From assembly GCF_002900365.1 (NCBI RefSeq), contig NZ_CP025979.1:3782001-3846000 (forward strand): a stretch of 64,000 bases of DNA. The letters are read 5' to 3'. This DNA is from Escherichia marmotae (GTDB lineage: Bacteria; Pseudomonadota; Gammaproteobacteria; Enterobacterales; Enterobacteriaceae). The translations under genes and the position numbers were made by a program. The notes under the pieces were generated by a model. That model was not told the DNA's origin. It saw nothing but the letters and a program-made list of their open reading frames with translations, and searched no databases. The number at the start of each line of letters is the position of its first letter. The first letter of the stretch is position 1. Below, piece by piece: positions 1-9,440 of the stretch.

Positions 1-98
1 CGAATATGTGTTTTCTCATGTGAGAGAAACCAGATAATGACAAAGGATATGTTCACACCAATCACATAAAAAATTAATATTTTAGAGAATAGTGCCAT
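1..98 (-). CDS. ghoT: GhoT toxin, partial (cut by window edge)
   Basis: The first 32 codons of a small hydrophobic protein starting MALFSKILIFYVIGV are readable on the minus strand from the ATG at 98. They match GhoT (formerly YjdO), the membrane-lytic toxin of the type V GhoT/GhoS system, which depolarises the inner membrane and yields ghost cells. The reading frame is open to the window edge, so roughly the last 25 codons are outside. It lies 26 bp downstream of ghoS, as in the known ghoST operon. The identification is by sequence recognition of the N-terminus and by its neighbour; the piece visible shows one membrane segment. Confidence 0.88.
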   Translation of the reverse strand, partial: MALFSKILIFYVIGVNISFVIIWFLSHEKTHI

Positions 99-124
99 TT
101 TGAATATCTTCTTATCCTTCCCAT

Positions 125-421
125 CTATTTGTAGAACTGACGGAAATAGTCATCGACTATCATAATGTTGAGGTCAAAATCAATATCTGGTAAGTCTAAG
201 CATTTGAGCCTGATTAAATCTTCAATTTCACTTGCGGCTAATGATGTCGTTATTGCGAAAGCATTCTCATTCAATTGTCGTGGTATTCCATATTCATCAG
301 CAACTATAGAGGAGAAATCCATATCATACATTAACGACCTTAACCTTAAGAAAACTGAGTAATAAGATGATGGATAATCAAAAGAAACGACGTAAGTTTT
401 GAACCTGTTTATACCTTCCAT
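125..421 (-). CDS. ghoS: GhoS antitoxin (sequence-specific endoribonuclease)
   Basis: This 98-residue protein begins MEGINRFKTYVVSFDYP and matches GhoS (YjdK), the antitoxin of the only well-studied type V toxin-antitoxin system. Known GhoS has a CRISPR Cas2-like ferredoxin fold and cleaves ghoT mRNA, so it silences the toxin at the RNA level rather than by binding the protein. Length equals that of the known protein. It is the promoter-proximal gene, with ghoT following at 98-1 on the same strand. In K-12 the MqsR toxin degrades the ghoS part of the transcript under stress; nothing in this window bears on that. Confidence 0.93.
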   Translation of the reverse strand: MEGINRFKTYVVSFDYPSSYYSVFLRLRSLMYDMDFSSIVADEYGIPRQLNENAFAITTSLAASEIEDLIRLKCLDLPDIDFDLNIMIVDDYFRQFYK

Positions 422-648
422 AAAATGACTCCTATCAATATTATACGCCCTGGGGATGCAAAGTTTATTAACCCCGATTGATGATTCTCATATAGGAGAT
501 ATTCTTTTTTTTTTGCTCAATAGAGGGGATGATTTGGGACAAAAAAACGCTCTCTCTGACCATTATTTGTGCATCCCCCTACCCTTCAGATACTCTCCTG
601 AATGACGTTACGCAGAACATGAAAATATCATTACTCCACACTCTCCCA

Positions 649-921
649 TCAGTTACGAATATCATCATACTCACGCGTTTTATCAAATTCGTGTTTCGCA
701 AACGGACACAGCGGGATAATTTTTCGTTTCTCCCGGCGCATTTTTTCCACGACCTTTGCCACCAGTTGTTTACCAATCCCCTGCCCTTTCAAACTTTCAT
801 CAATATCGGTATGTTCGATAATGGCTAAATTTTCTCCGGTTGGCACAAAGACAATTTCTGCTATTTGCTTTCCCTGCGCATCATTAATATAAAAATTATT
901 ATAGCCCTCACGTATTTCCAT
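649..921 (-). CDS. yjdJ: YjdJ, putative GNAT-type N-acetyltransferase
   Basis: This 90-residue protein belongs to the short GNAT-like YjdJ/Gtn1 family. The acetyl-CoA binding loop is visible as GQGIGKQLVAKV near residues 45-57, following the strand that ends in a HTDIDESLKG segment. It is much shorter than ordinary GNAT enzymes, as is usual for this family, and its substrate is not known. It lies 11 bp downstream of yjdI on the same strand, so the two are probably co-transcribed. The identification as yjdJ is firm from sequence and neighbours; the enzymatic activity is inferred from the fold only. Confidence 0.88.
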   Translation of the reverse strand: MEIREGYNNFYINDAQGKQIAEIVFVPTGENLAIIEHTDIDESLKGQGIGKQLVAKVVEKMRREKRKIIPLCPFAKHEFDKTREYDDIRN

Positions 922-932
922 TTTTCCCTCGC

Positions 933-1163
933 TTATTTATGACGGTATTTCAGTGCGCCACTTGGGCACGTATCAATAACGTTCACTACGGTAGCGACGT
1001 CAACTTCATCCGGCATAATCCACGGCTTACGTTTGAGATTAAATAACTTGCCGTTGCCACGTACGCAGTTGCCGGAATGCTGACACATCGCGGTGTTGAA
1101 CCAGACATCTATCTTTTCGCCGGTATAGCAGCGATAACCATCATCCAGTAGAGCTTGATCCAT
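933..1163 (-). CDS. yjdI: YjdI, putative Fe-S cluster protein
   Basis: This 76-residue protein carries the cysteine pattern of the divergent mono-cluster 4Fe-4S family (DUF1271). A CQHSGNCVRGN stretch lies in the first half and a CPSGAL stretch near the C-terminus. Ferredoxin-like electron transfer is the usual guess, but no partner has been established. It precedes yjdJ on the minus strand and is divergent from dcuS, with 178 bp between the starts. Sequence and location both match K-12 yjdI. Confidence 0.88.
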   Translation of the reverse strand: MDQALLDDGYRCYTGEKIDVWFNTAMCQHSGNCVRGNGKLFNLKRKPWIMPDEVDVATVVNVIDTCPSGALKYRHK

Positions 1164-1341
1164 GACCTTCCCCCATCAAAAGTATGGTTTTCGCTATAAG
1201 CATAGCTCCCGAATCGCCAGACGACACTGGCAGTTTCAATGACCAGCTCCTCTGCTCCAAATAGCCAATCCCCCTTACTCCCTTTGAATTACCCGCATCA
1301 TCAGGGATAATGCTTAGGAAATTTGTCATACAAGGAAGCTG

Positions 1342-2973
1342 ATGAGACATTCACTGCCCTGCCGCATGTTACGCAAACGTCCGATGAAACTCAGTACCAC
1401 GGTGATCTTAATGGTCAGCGCAGTGCTGTTCTCGGTGTTGCTGGTAGTGCATCTGATTTACTTCTCGCAGATCAGCGATATGACGCGTGACGGACTAGCC
1501 AACAAGGCGCTGGCTGTGGCGCGAACCCTTGCTGACTCGCCGGAAATCCGCCAGGGCTTACAAAAAACACCGCAGGAGAGCGGTATCCAGGCCATCGCTG
1601 AAGATGTACGCAAACGGAACGATCTGCTGTTTATTGTCATTACCGATATGCAAAGTCTTCGCTACTCACACCCTGAAGCCCCGCGAATTGGTCAGCCATT
1701 TAAAGGTGATGACATCCTTAAAGCTTTGAACGGCGAGGAAAATGTTGCTATTAATCACGGTTTTCTGGCGCAAGCCTTACGCGTATTTACCCCTGTCTAC
1801 GACGAAAATCATAAACAGATCGGCGTGGTGGCGATTGGTCTGGAGTTAAGCCGTGTAACACAGCAGATCAATGACAGCCGCTGGAGCATTATCTGGTCAA
1901 TTTTATTCGGTGTGCTGGTTGGCGGTCTGGGCACCTGGATACTGGTCAAAGTACTTAAGCGCATCCTGTTCGGCCTGGAACCCTACGAAATCTCGACTCT
2001 GTTTGAGCAACGCCAGGCAATGCTGCAATCGATCAAGGAAGGCGTCGTTGCCGTGGACGCTCGTGGCGAAGTCACACTAATTAATGATGCCGCGCAAGAA
2101 CTGCTCAACTACCACAAATCGCAGGATGACGAAAAGTTATCGACACTTAGTCAGGCATGGTCGCAGGTAGTTGATGTCTCGGAAGTGTTACGCGACGGCA
2201 CGCCGCGACGAGATGAAGAGGTGACCGTTAAAGACAGACTCTTACTGATCAACACCGTTCCGGTGCGCAGTAATGGCATTATCATCGGAGCCATCTCTAC
2301 CTTCAGAGACAAAACAGAAGTTCGTAAGCTGATGCAACGGTTGGACGGTCTGGTCAACTATGCCGATGCCCTTCGTGAACGATCCCACGAATTTATGAAC
2401 AAATTGCACGTGATTCTCGGATTATTGCATCTGAAGAGTTATAAGCAGTTGGAAGATTACATTCTCAAAACAGCCAACAACTATCAGGAAGAGATTGGCT
2501 CTCTGCTGGGTAAGATCAAATCTCCGGTTATCGCTGGTTTTTTAATCAGCAAGATTAACCGTGCGACCGATTTAGGCCATACGCTGATTTTAAACAGTGA
2601 AAGCCAGTTGCCAGACAGTGGTAGTGAAGATCAGGTCGCGACGCTAATTACCACGCTGGGAAACCTGATAGAAAACGCGCTGGAGGCATTAGGGCCGCAA
2701 CCTGGTGGCGAAATCAGCGTCACGTTACACTACCGTCACGGCTTGCTGCACTGTGAAATTAACGATGATGGGCCGGGGATTCCCCCCGATAAAATCGATC
2801 ACATTTTTGACAAAGGTGTCTCGACAAAAGGAAGCGAACGAGGCATCGGTCTGGCACTTGTCAAACAACAGGTTGAAAATCTCGGCGGCAGCATTGCCGT
2901 GGAATCAGAACCCGGAATTTTCACACAATTTTTTGTCCAATTACCCTGGGATGGGGAGAGGTCGAGCAAATGA
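1342..2973 (+). CDS. dcuS: DcuS, C4-dicarboxylate sensor histidine kinase
   Basis: This 543-residue sensor has the full family layout. A first membrane helix (about residues 20-42) is followed by a periplasmic PAS/CACHE domain containing LRYSHPEAPRIG, where the Arg and His known to bind fumarate or citrate sit. A second helix (about 180-202), a cytoplasmic PAS domain, the phospho-acceptor motif RERSHEFMNKLH and a C-terminal ATPase with N, G1 and G2 boxes (NLIENALEA, DDGPGI, GIGLALV) complete it. DcuS phosphorylates DcuR in response to external C4-dicarboxylates and needs DctA or DcuB as co-sensor. It overlaps dcuR by 4 bp. Length and start match K-12 exactly. Confidence 0.97.
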   Translation: MRHSLPCRMLRKRPMKLSTTVILMVSAVLFSVLLVVHLIYFSQISDMTRDGLANKALAVARTLADSPEIRQGLQKTPQESGIQAIAEDVRKRNDLLFIVITDMQSLRYSHPEAPRIGQPFKGDDILKALNGEENVAINHGFLAQALRVFTPVYDENHKQIGVVAIGLELSRVTQQINDSRWSIIWSILFGVLVGGLGTWILVKVLKRILFGLEPYEISTLFEQRQAMLQSIKEGVVAVDARGEVTLINDAAQELLNYHKSQDDEKLSTLSQAWSQVVDVSEVLRDGTPRRDEEVTVKDRLLLINTVPVRSNGIIIGAISTFRDKTEVRKLMQRLDGLVNYADALRERSHEFMNKLHVILGLLHLKSYKQLEDYILKTANNYQEEIGSLLGKIKSPVIAGFLISKINRATDLGHTLILNSESQLPDSGSEDQVATLITTLGNLIENALEALGPQPGGEISVTLHYRHGLLHCEINDDGPGIPPDKIDHIFDKGVSTKGSERGIGLALVKQQVENLGGSIAVESEPGIFTQFFVQLPWDGERSSK

Positions 2974-3689
2974 TTAATGTATTAATTATCGATGGCGACG
3001 CAATGGTAGCGGAACTAAATCGCCGCTATGTCGCACAGATACCGGGCTTTCAGTGCTGCGGCACCGCCTCTACGCTTGAGAAAGCCAAAGAGATTATCTT
3101 CAACAGCGACACCTCCATCGACCTGATATTACTCGATATCTATATGCAAAAAGAGAATGGACTCGATTTACTGCCCGCCCTGCACAACGCTCACTGCAAA
3201 AGCGATGTGATTGTCATCTCTTCTGCTGCCGATGCCGCAACTATTAAAGATTCACTACATTACGGCGTCGTTGATTACCTGATCAAACCCTTCCAGGCAT
3301 CACGTTTTGAAGAGGCACTCACCGGCTGGCGACAAAAGAAAATGGCGCTGGAGAAGCAGCAGTATTACGACCAGGCGGAACTGGACCAGCTAATTCATGG
3401 CAGTTCATCCAACGAACAGGATACGCGTCGTCTGCCGAAAGGCTTAACGCCACAGACTTTACGCACGCTGTGCCAGTGGATTGACGCTCATCAGGACTAT
3501 GAGTTTTCAACCGACGAGTTGGCCAACGAGGTTAACATCTCACGCGTTTCGTGCCGTAAATATTTGATCTGGCTGGTGAATTGCCACATCTTAGTTACCA
3601 GCATCCATTATGGTGTCACTGGTCGTCCGGTTTATCGTTACCGTATTCAGGCAGAGCATTACTCATTACTGAAGCAATATTGTCAATAA
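2970..3689 (+). CDS. dcuR: DcuR, C4-dicarboxylate response regulator
   Basis: This 239-residue CitB-family response regulator has an N-terminal receiver domain, with the phospho-acceptor Asp in LILLDIYMQKENG and the conserved Lys in LIKPFQ. A C-terminal helix-turn-helix region follows (FSTDELANEVNISRVSCRKYL). Its ATG overlaps the dcuS stop by 4 bp, so translation is coupled to its cognate kinase. Phosphorylated DcuR activates dcuB, fumB-linked expression and the frdABCD and dctA promoters during growth on C4-dicarboxylates. No defect is seen. Confidence 0.97.
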   Translation: MINVLIIDGDAMVAELNRRYVAQIPGFQCCGTASTLEKAKEIIFNSDTSIDLILLDIYMQKENGLDLLPALHNAHCKSDVIVISSAADAATIKDSLHYGVVDYLIKPFQASRFEEALTGWRQKKMALEKQQYYDQAELDQLIHGSSSNEQDTRRLPKGLTPQTLRTLCQWIDAHQDYEFSTDELANEVNISRVSCRKYLIWLVNCHILVTSIHYGVTGRPVYRYRIQAEHYSLLKQYCQ

Positions 3690-4258
3690 AGCGTTATTCG
3701 TTATCTGGAAGTAACAATTATTGTAGTAACGCAAACCAGCACTGGCACAAGTTACATCCCCTATCAGTAAAACTTGTGCCAGATCAAATATAATTTCCCT
3801 TCTTCAGTCCAGCAAATTAATATCCTTTCGGATAAATAGAGTTTTTAATTTCAAAACGCTAACAAAAGTTAATTAACTATTATGTTACCTGCATTATGTG
3901 TATTTTTACCCACAAATAGGTAGATCAGAATAATCTATAAACTTAATGACATCTTCCTGTAGAACAAAAACAGACTGATAAATATCAACAAGATAGCAAA
4001 CAAACAAGTCATTAACATCTGCAAAACATAAACGATAACCCCATCGCCAGAGAGTATTTCTCTCTGAAAAAGTCACTTATCACAGTGCATAAATTTTCTG
4101 CTGTTTTAATCAGCCAATATTTACTGTGAAGTATTTACTCAAGCCAGTAACGACCAAACGGATATTTAGTCAGGCTCTGAAAACAGTTCATCCAAAACAG
4201 AACGTGACTGTGATCTATTCGACAAGAATTTAAATGGGATTATCGCGAGGGTTCACAC
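3690..4258 (+). promoter_or_regulatory. dcuR-dcuB intergenic region with FNR-type site
   Basis: This AT-rich 569-bp stretch contains no convincing gene. It holds a near-consensus FNR half-site pair, CTGAT-AAAT-ATCAA, at 3975-3988, which fits the anaerobic activation of dcuB known in E. coli. A TGTGATCTATTCGACA stretch about 50 bp before dcuB has one good CRP half-site (TGTGA) and one poor one. DcuR is expected to bind here, but I cannot place its degenerate sites with confidence. Confidence 0.6.
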
Positions 4259-5599
4259 ATGTTATTTACTATCCAACTTATCATAATACTGATATGTCTG
4301 TTTTATGGTGCCAGAAAGGGCGGTATCGCGCTGGGGTTATTAGGCGGTATCGGCCTGGTCATTCTGGTCTTCGTCTTCCACCTTCAGCCGGGTAAACCCC
4401 CCGTTGATGTAATGCTGGTCATCATCGCGGTGGTGGCGGCATCTGCGACCTTGCAAGCCTCTGGCGGCCTTGACGTCATGCTGCAAATTGCCGAAAAACT
4501 GCTGCGCCGCAACCCGAAATATGTCTCCATTGTCGCGCCGTTTGTCACCTGTATACTGACCATTCTTTGCGGTACTGGCCACGTGGTCTACACCATTCTA
4601 CCGATCATCTATGACGTCGCCATTAAGAACAACATTCGCCCGGAACGCCCGATGGCGGCGAGTTCTATCGGCGCGCAAATGGGAATTATCGCCAGTCCGG
4701 TGTCCGTTGCGGTAGTATCACTCGTCGCAATGCTGGGTAACGTCACCTTTGACGGTCGTCATCTTGAATTCCTTGACCTGCTCGCTATCACCATCCCATC
4801 TACCTTGTTAGGAATCCTGGCGATCGGTATCTTCAGTTGGTTCCGCGGTAAAGATCTGGATAAAGACGAAGAATTCCAGAAATTCATCTCTGTACCGGAA
4901 AACCGTGAGTATGTTTACGGTGATACCGCTACGCTGCTGGATAAAAAACTGCCGAAAAGCAACTGGCTGGCAATGTGGATCTTCCTCGGGGCAATCGCCG
5001 TGGTCGCGCTTCTCGGTGCTGATTCAGACCTGCGTCCATCTTTTGGTGGCAAACCGCTATCAATGGTACTGGTTATTCAGATGTTTATGCTGCTGACCGG
5101 GGCGCTGATTATTATCCTGACCAAAACCAATCCCGCGTCTATCTCAAAAAACGAAGTCTTCCGTTCCGGTATGATCGCCATCGTGGCGGTGTACGGTATC
5201 GCGTGGATGGCGGAAACCATGTTCGGTGCGCATATGTCTGAAATTCAGGGCGTACTGGGCGAAATGGTGAAAGAGTATCCGTGGGCTTATGCCATTGTTC
5301 TGTTGCTGGTCTCCAAGTTTGTGAACTCCCAGGCCGCAGCGCTGGCAGCCATTGTTCCGGTTGCACTGGCGATCGGCGTTGACCCGGCATACATCGTGAC
5401 TTCAGCACCGGCTTGCTACGGTTATTACATCCTGCCGACCTATCCTAGCGACCTGGCAGCGATTCAGTTTGACCGTTCCGGAACCACCCACATCGGTCGC
5501 TTCGTCATCAACCACAGCTTCATTCTGCCAGGGTTGATTGGCGTGAGCGTATCCTGCGTCTTTGGCTGGATCTTCGCCGCGATGTACGGGTTCTTGTAA
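4259..5599 (+). CDS. dcuB: DcuB, anaerobic C4-dicarboxylate antiporter
   Basis: This 446-residue, very hydrophobic protein has about 12 membrane segments and belongs to the DcuA/DcuB family. In the inner membrane it exchanges fumarate, malate or aspartate for succinate during fumarate respiration. It also acts as a co-sensor with DcuS. Family hallmarks such as the GTGHVVYTILPIIYDVA segment (about residues 101-117) and the C-terminal SQAAALAAIVPVALAIG segment are present. fumB follows 77 bp downstream on the same strand, forming the dcuB-fumB unit. Full length, no defect. Confidence 0.97.
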   Translation: MLFTIQLIIILICLFYGARKGGIALGLLGGIGLVILVFVFHLQPGKPPVDVMLVIIAVVAASATLQASGGLDVMLQIAEKLLRRNPKYVSIVAPFVTCILTILCGTGHVVYTILPIIYDVAIKNNIRPERPMAASSIGAQMGIIASPVSVAVVSLVAMLGNVTFDGRHLEFLDLLAITIPSTLLGILAIGIFSWFRGKDLDKDEEFQKFISVPENREYVYGDTATLLDKKLPKSNWLAMWIFLGAIAVVALLGADSDLRPSFGGKPLSMVLVIQMFMLLTGALIIILTKTNPASISKNEVFRSGMIAIVAVYGIAWMAETMFGAHMSEIQGVLGEMVKEYPWAYAIVLLLVSKFVNSQAAALAAIVPVALAIGVDPAYIVTSAPACYGYYILPTYPSDLAAIQFDRSGTTHIGRFVINHSFILPGLIGVSVSCVFGWIFAAMYGFL

Positions 5600-5676
5600 T
5601 TGCACTATGCGTGCTGCCCGTCGCTGTGCGGCACGCCATTTTCGTATAACAAATACAGAGTTACAGGCTGGAAGCT

Positions 5677-7323
5677 ATGTCAAACAAACCATTTATCTAC
5701 CAGGCATCTTTCCCGATGGGGAAAGACAATACCGAATATTATCTGCTCACCTCCGATTACGTCAGCGTTGCCGAATTTGACGGTGAAACTATTCTGAAAG
5801 TGGAACCAGAAGCCCTGACCCTGCTGGCACAGCAAGCCTTCCACGACGCATCTTTCATGCTCCGTCCGGCCCACCAGAAACAGGTTGCGTCTATTCTTCA
5901 CGACCCAGAAGCCAGCGAAAACGATAAGTATGTGGCGCTGCAATTCTTGAGAAACTCTGAAATCGCTGCCAAAGGCGTGCTGCCGACCTGCCAGGATACC
6001 GGCACCGCGATCATTGTCGGTAAAAAAGGTCAGCGCGTATGGACCGGCGGCGGTGATGAAGAAGCCCTGTCAAAAGGTGTCTATAACACCTATATCGAAG
6101 ATAACCTGCGCTATTCACAGAACGCGCCGCTGGATATGTACAAAGAGGTTAACACCGGCACTAACCTGCCTGCGCAAATCGACCTGTACGCGGTAGATGG
6201 CGACGAGTACAAATTCCTCTGCGTTGCCAAAGGTGGCGGCTCTGCCAACAAAACGTATCTCTACCAGGAAACGAAAGCCCTGCTAACCCCCGGCAAACTG
6301 AAAAACTTCCTCGTTGAGAAAATGCGCACCCTCGGCACCGCAGCCTGCCCGCCGTACCATATCGCATTTGTGATTGGTGGAACTTCCGCTGAAACCAACC
6401 TGAAAACCGTTAAGTTAGCAAGTGCTCACTATTACGATGAACTGCCGACGGAAGGGAACGAACACGGTCAGGCATTCCGCGATGTCCAGCTTGAACAGGA
6501 ACTACTGGAAGAGGCCCAGAAGCTCGGCCTCGGCGCGCAGTTTGGCGGTAAATACTTCGCCCACGACATCCGCGTGATCCGTCTGCCGCGTCACGGCGCA
6601 TCCTGCCCGGTAGGTATGGGCGTCTCCTGCTCCGCTGACCGTAACATCAAAGCAAAAATCAACCGCGAAGGTATCTGGATAGAAAAACTGGAGCACAACC
6701 CAGGCCAGTACATTCCGGAAGAGCTACGTCAGGCAGGTGAAGGCGAAGCGGTGAAAGTCGACCTTAACCGTCCGATGAAAGAGATCCTCGCCCAGCTTTC
6801 GCAGTATCCGGTTTCCACCCGTTTGTCGCTCACCGGCACGATTATCGTTGGTCGCGATATTGCGCACGCTAAGCTGAAAGAACTGATCGATGCAGGTAAA
6901 GAACTGCCGCAGTACATCAAAGATCACCCGATCTACTACGCAGGTCCGGCCAAAACGCCTGCTGGTTATCCTTCCGGTTCACTTGGCCCAACTACCGCAG
7001 GACGTATGGACTCCTATGTGGATCTGCTGCAATCCCACGGCGGCAGCATGATCATGCTGGCGAAAGGTAACCGCAGTCAGCAGGTCACCGACGCTTGTCA
7101 TAAACACGGCGGCTTCTACCTCGGCAGCATTGGCGGCCCGGCGGCAGTGCTGGCACAGCAGAGCATTAAGCATCTGGAATGTGTTGCCTATCCGGAGCTG
7201 GGTATGGAAGCTATCTGGAAAATCGAAGTGGAAGATTTCCCGGCGTTTATCCTGGTCGATGACAAGGGCAACGACTTCTTCCAGCAGATCGTCAATCAAC
7301 AGTGCGCGAACTGCACTAAGTAA
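5677..7323 (+). CDS. fumB: FumB, anaerobic class I fumarate hydratase
   Basis: This 548-residue homodimeric iron-sulfur fumarase interconverts fumarate and malate and, under anaerobiosis, feeds malate-derived fumarate to fumarate reductase. The N-terminal alpha-type region carries the first cluster cysteine in LPTCQDTGTA (about residue 105). Further conserved cysteines lie in TAACPPYH and HGASCPVGMG. The C-terminal beta-type domain includes the AGPAKTPAGYPSGSLGPTTAGRM-type loop. It is co-oriented with dcuB upstream, giving a transporter-enzyme pair. The assignment to FumB rather than FumA rests on the dcuB neighbour and sequence recognition. Confidence 0.96.
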   Translation: MSNKPFIYQASFPMGKDNTEYYLLTSDYVSVAEFDGETILKVEPEALTLLAQQAFHDASFMLRPAHQKQVASILHDPEASENDKYVALQFLRNSEIAAKGVLPTCQDTGTAIIVGKKGQRVWTGGGDEEALSKGVYNTYIEDNLRYSQNAPLDMYKEVNTGTNLPAQIDLYAVDGDEYKFLCVAKGGGSANKTYLYQETKALLTPGKLKNFLVEKMRTLGTAACPPYHIAFVIGGTSAETNLKTVKLASAHYYDELPTEGNEHGQAFRDVQLEQELLEEAQKLGLGAQFGGKYFAHDIRVIRLPRHGASCPVGMGVSCSADRNIKAKINREGIWIEKLEHNPGQYIPEELRQAGEGEAVKVDLNRPMKEILAQLSQYPVSTRLSLTGTIIVGRDIAHAKLKELIDAGKELPQYIKDHPIYYAGPAKTPAGYPSGSLGPTTAGRMDSYVDLLQSHGGSMIMLAKGNRSQQVTDACHKHGGFYLGSIGGPAAVLAQQSIKHLECVAYPELGMEAIWKIEVEDFPAFILVDDKGNDFFQQIVNQQCANCTK

Positions 7324-7445
7324 CCTCTTCGGCCCGGCGCCTGGCGGTATACTGCCAGGTGATCCCCCCGGGCCACCTCTTTTGCGATTGTAATTTCACG
7401 CTTACTGGTGAATAGTCAGTATTTTCCCTGACTTGCGAACTCACC

Positions 7446-8075
7446 ATGCTCCGCACACTCAAGCCGTTAATTCTTAACACTGGCGCGTTGGCGCTAACAT
7501 TCATCCTGATTTACACCGGCATTTCGGCTCATGACAAACTGACCTGGTTGATGGAAGTGACGCCAGTGATTATTGTCGTACCGTTGCTGCTTGCCACCGC
7601 CAGACGTTATCCATTAACGCCCTTGCTCTATACGCTGATTTTCTTTCACGCCATCATCCTGATGGTTGGCGGTCAGTATACCTACGCAAAAGTTCCCATC
7701 GGTTTTGAAGTGCAGGAATGGCTGGGGCTGAGTCGTAATCCGTATGACAAGCTGGGGCACTTTTTTCAGGGGCTGGTGCCTGCACTGGTGGCGCGAGAGA
7801 TCCTTGTGCGTGGGATGTACGTGCGCGGACGTAAAATGGTAGCGTTTCTGGTCTGCTGCGTGGCGCTGGCGATAAGCGCAATGTATGAATTGGTTGAGTG
7901 GTGGGCAGCGTTGGCGATGGGCCAGGGCGCGGATGATTTTCTCGGCACCCAGGGCGACCAGTGGGATACGCAATCCGATATGTTCTGTGCGCTGCTGGGC
8001 GCATTAACCGCGGTGATATTCCTCGCTCGCTTTCACTGCCACCAGTTACGGCGTTATGGCTTGATAACCGGATGA
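7446..8075 (+). CDS. yjdF: YjdF, DUF2238 inner membrane protein
   Basis: This 209-residue protein with about six predicted membrane helices is a YjdF/DUF2238 family member of unknown function. Conserved-looking polar residues sit in the loop YDKLGHFFQGLVPALVARE and in the segment YELVEWWAALAMGQGADDFLGTQGDQWDTQSDM, which together could form a metal or substrate site (inference). It lies 122 bp beyond fumB in the same direction; a GC-rich inverted repeat between them (about 7340-7365) may limit read-through. It is not to be confused with the fluoride/azaaromatic riboswitch-linked YjdF of Bacillus. Confidence 0.9.
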   Translation: MLRTLKPLILNTGALALTFILIYTGISAHDKLTWLMEVTPVIIVVPLLLATARRYPLTPLLYTLIFFHAIILMVGGQYTYAKVPIGFEVQEWLGLSRNPYDKLGHFFQGLVPALVAREILVRGMYVRGRKMVAFLVCCVALAISAMYELVEWWAALAMGQGADDFLGTQGDQWDTQSDMFCALLGALTAVIFLARFHCHQLRRYGLITG

Positions 8076-8093
8076 CAACCTGCGTTTTGTTTA

Positions 8094-8200
8094 TGCCGGA
8101 TGCGGCGTAAACGCCTTATTCTGCCTACAAAATGTGCAAATTCAATCAATTGAATTTCTTATTGTAGGCCTGATAAGACGCGCCAGCGTCGCATCAGGCA
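8094..8200. repeat. BIME: paired REP elements
   Basis: Two REP units in opposite orientation surround a short AT-rich linker. The first starts TGCCGGATGCGGCGTAAACG; the second contains GGCCTGATAAGACGCG followed by GTCGCATCAGGC. It lies between the convergent 3' ends of yjdF and melB, the usual place for these extragenic palindromes. They can act as transcript-stabilising or terminating stem-loops and as IHF or gyrase sites. Confidence 0.9.
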
Positions 8201-9440
8201 ATGTTTTCATTCGCTATTGCCAACGTCCGTCAGGCTTTCACATCGCTCACTGCACCGACCGGAATATCAGCATGAACAGGTACGGAGGGCACTTTACGAT
8301 ATTTATCCAGCAGATGGATCTGGATCCTGCGCAGCGTGTCGCCATTGAGGCGATAGAAACGGAAGTAGAGAATCAGCGTGACCATGAAGAACAGAGCAGG
8401 TAGAGCAATCATAATAAACTGCATACCTAATATGGCTTGCGTAGACTGTTCAACATTCGGGACATAGCCAATCATCCCCAACACAACTGCAATGAAAAAA
8501 GCCGCAAATGCCGAACCGCCCTTCACCACCATCGTCTGCACGGAATAAGCAATGCTCTCACAGCGGATGTGCAATTTATATTCACCGTAGTCAACGGTAT
8601 CTGCCACCATGATGACCTGTAATACCCAGAACAGCGCCGTCCCCACATTCAGCAAAATACCGGCTATCACAATAAGAGCGACGTTGTGATAGCCCACTAA
8701 TGCCATCAACAGAAGAACACCACAGCTTAATACCGGAAGAATAGAGGCTCCGGCCCATAAAATACGTCGGGATAATGATTTAACTAAACGCGGGAAGAAC
8801 ACTAACGTCACCAGGTTAGCTGCTCCCACATACGACAGGTAATAGGGAAACAGATCCGCATCACCGATAACATACGAGAAATAATAGATAGCAAAGCCGG
8901 TGATAATGTTGCTGGCAATATTATAAGCAAGAGCCATTCCCAACAGGCAGGAAAGCTGATCGTTTTTATAAATAAGCGCAATGATGGCTTTTAGTGTCAG
9001 GTGTTTTTCTCCGACAGACGATTGATTATCTGACGAAAAGACTTCATGCACATTACGCAGAGTGATGATGGTCGACACAATAAAAAACGCAATCAGCACC
9101 AGTGTGAACATCTGAAAGCCAAATCCCCGATCGCCGCCGCCGACATAATTAACAAATGGCAGCGTCACGCCTGCCGTAACAAAACCCGCCAGACTGGCAA
9201 AAAAGCGCGGATAAGGAACCAGTTGTTCTCGCTCACGTTTATCGAGGGTTATGGTTGGAACCAGTGACCAGAAGGGAATATCCATTATGGTGTAAGTCAT
9301 GCCCCAAAGAATGTAGGTCACGCAAACAAAGACAATCTGAGTAGTACCTTCAAACAGATGCGCGCTAAAGAGAAGAAATAAGATTACAGAGTTAGCCAAC
9401 GTACCGGAGCCTGTTTAAGATTCTGTGTAAATGCCTTTTC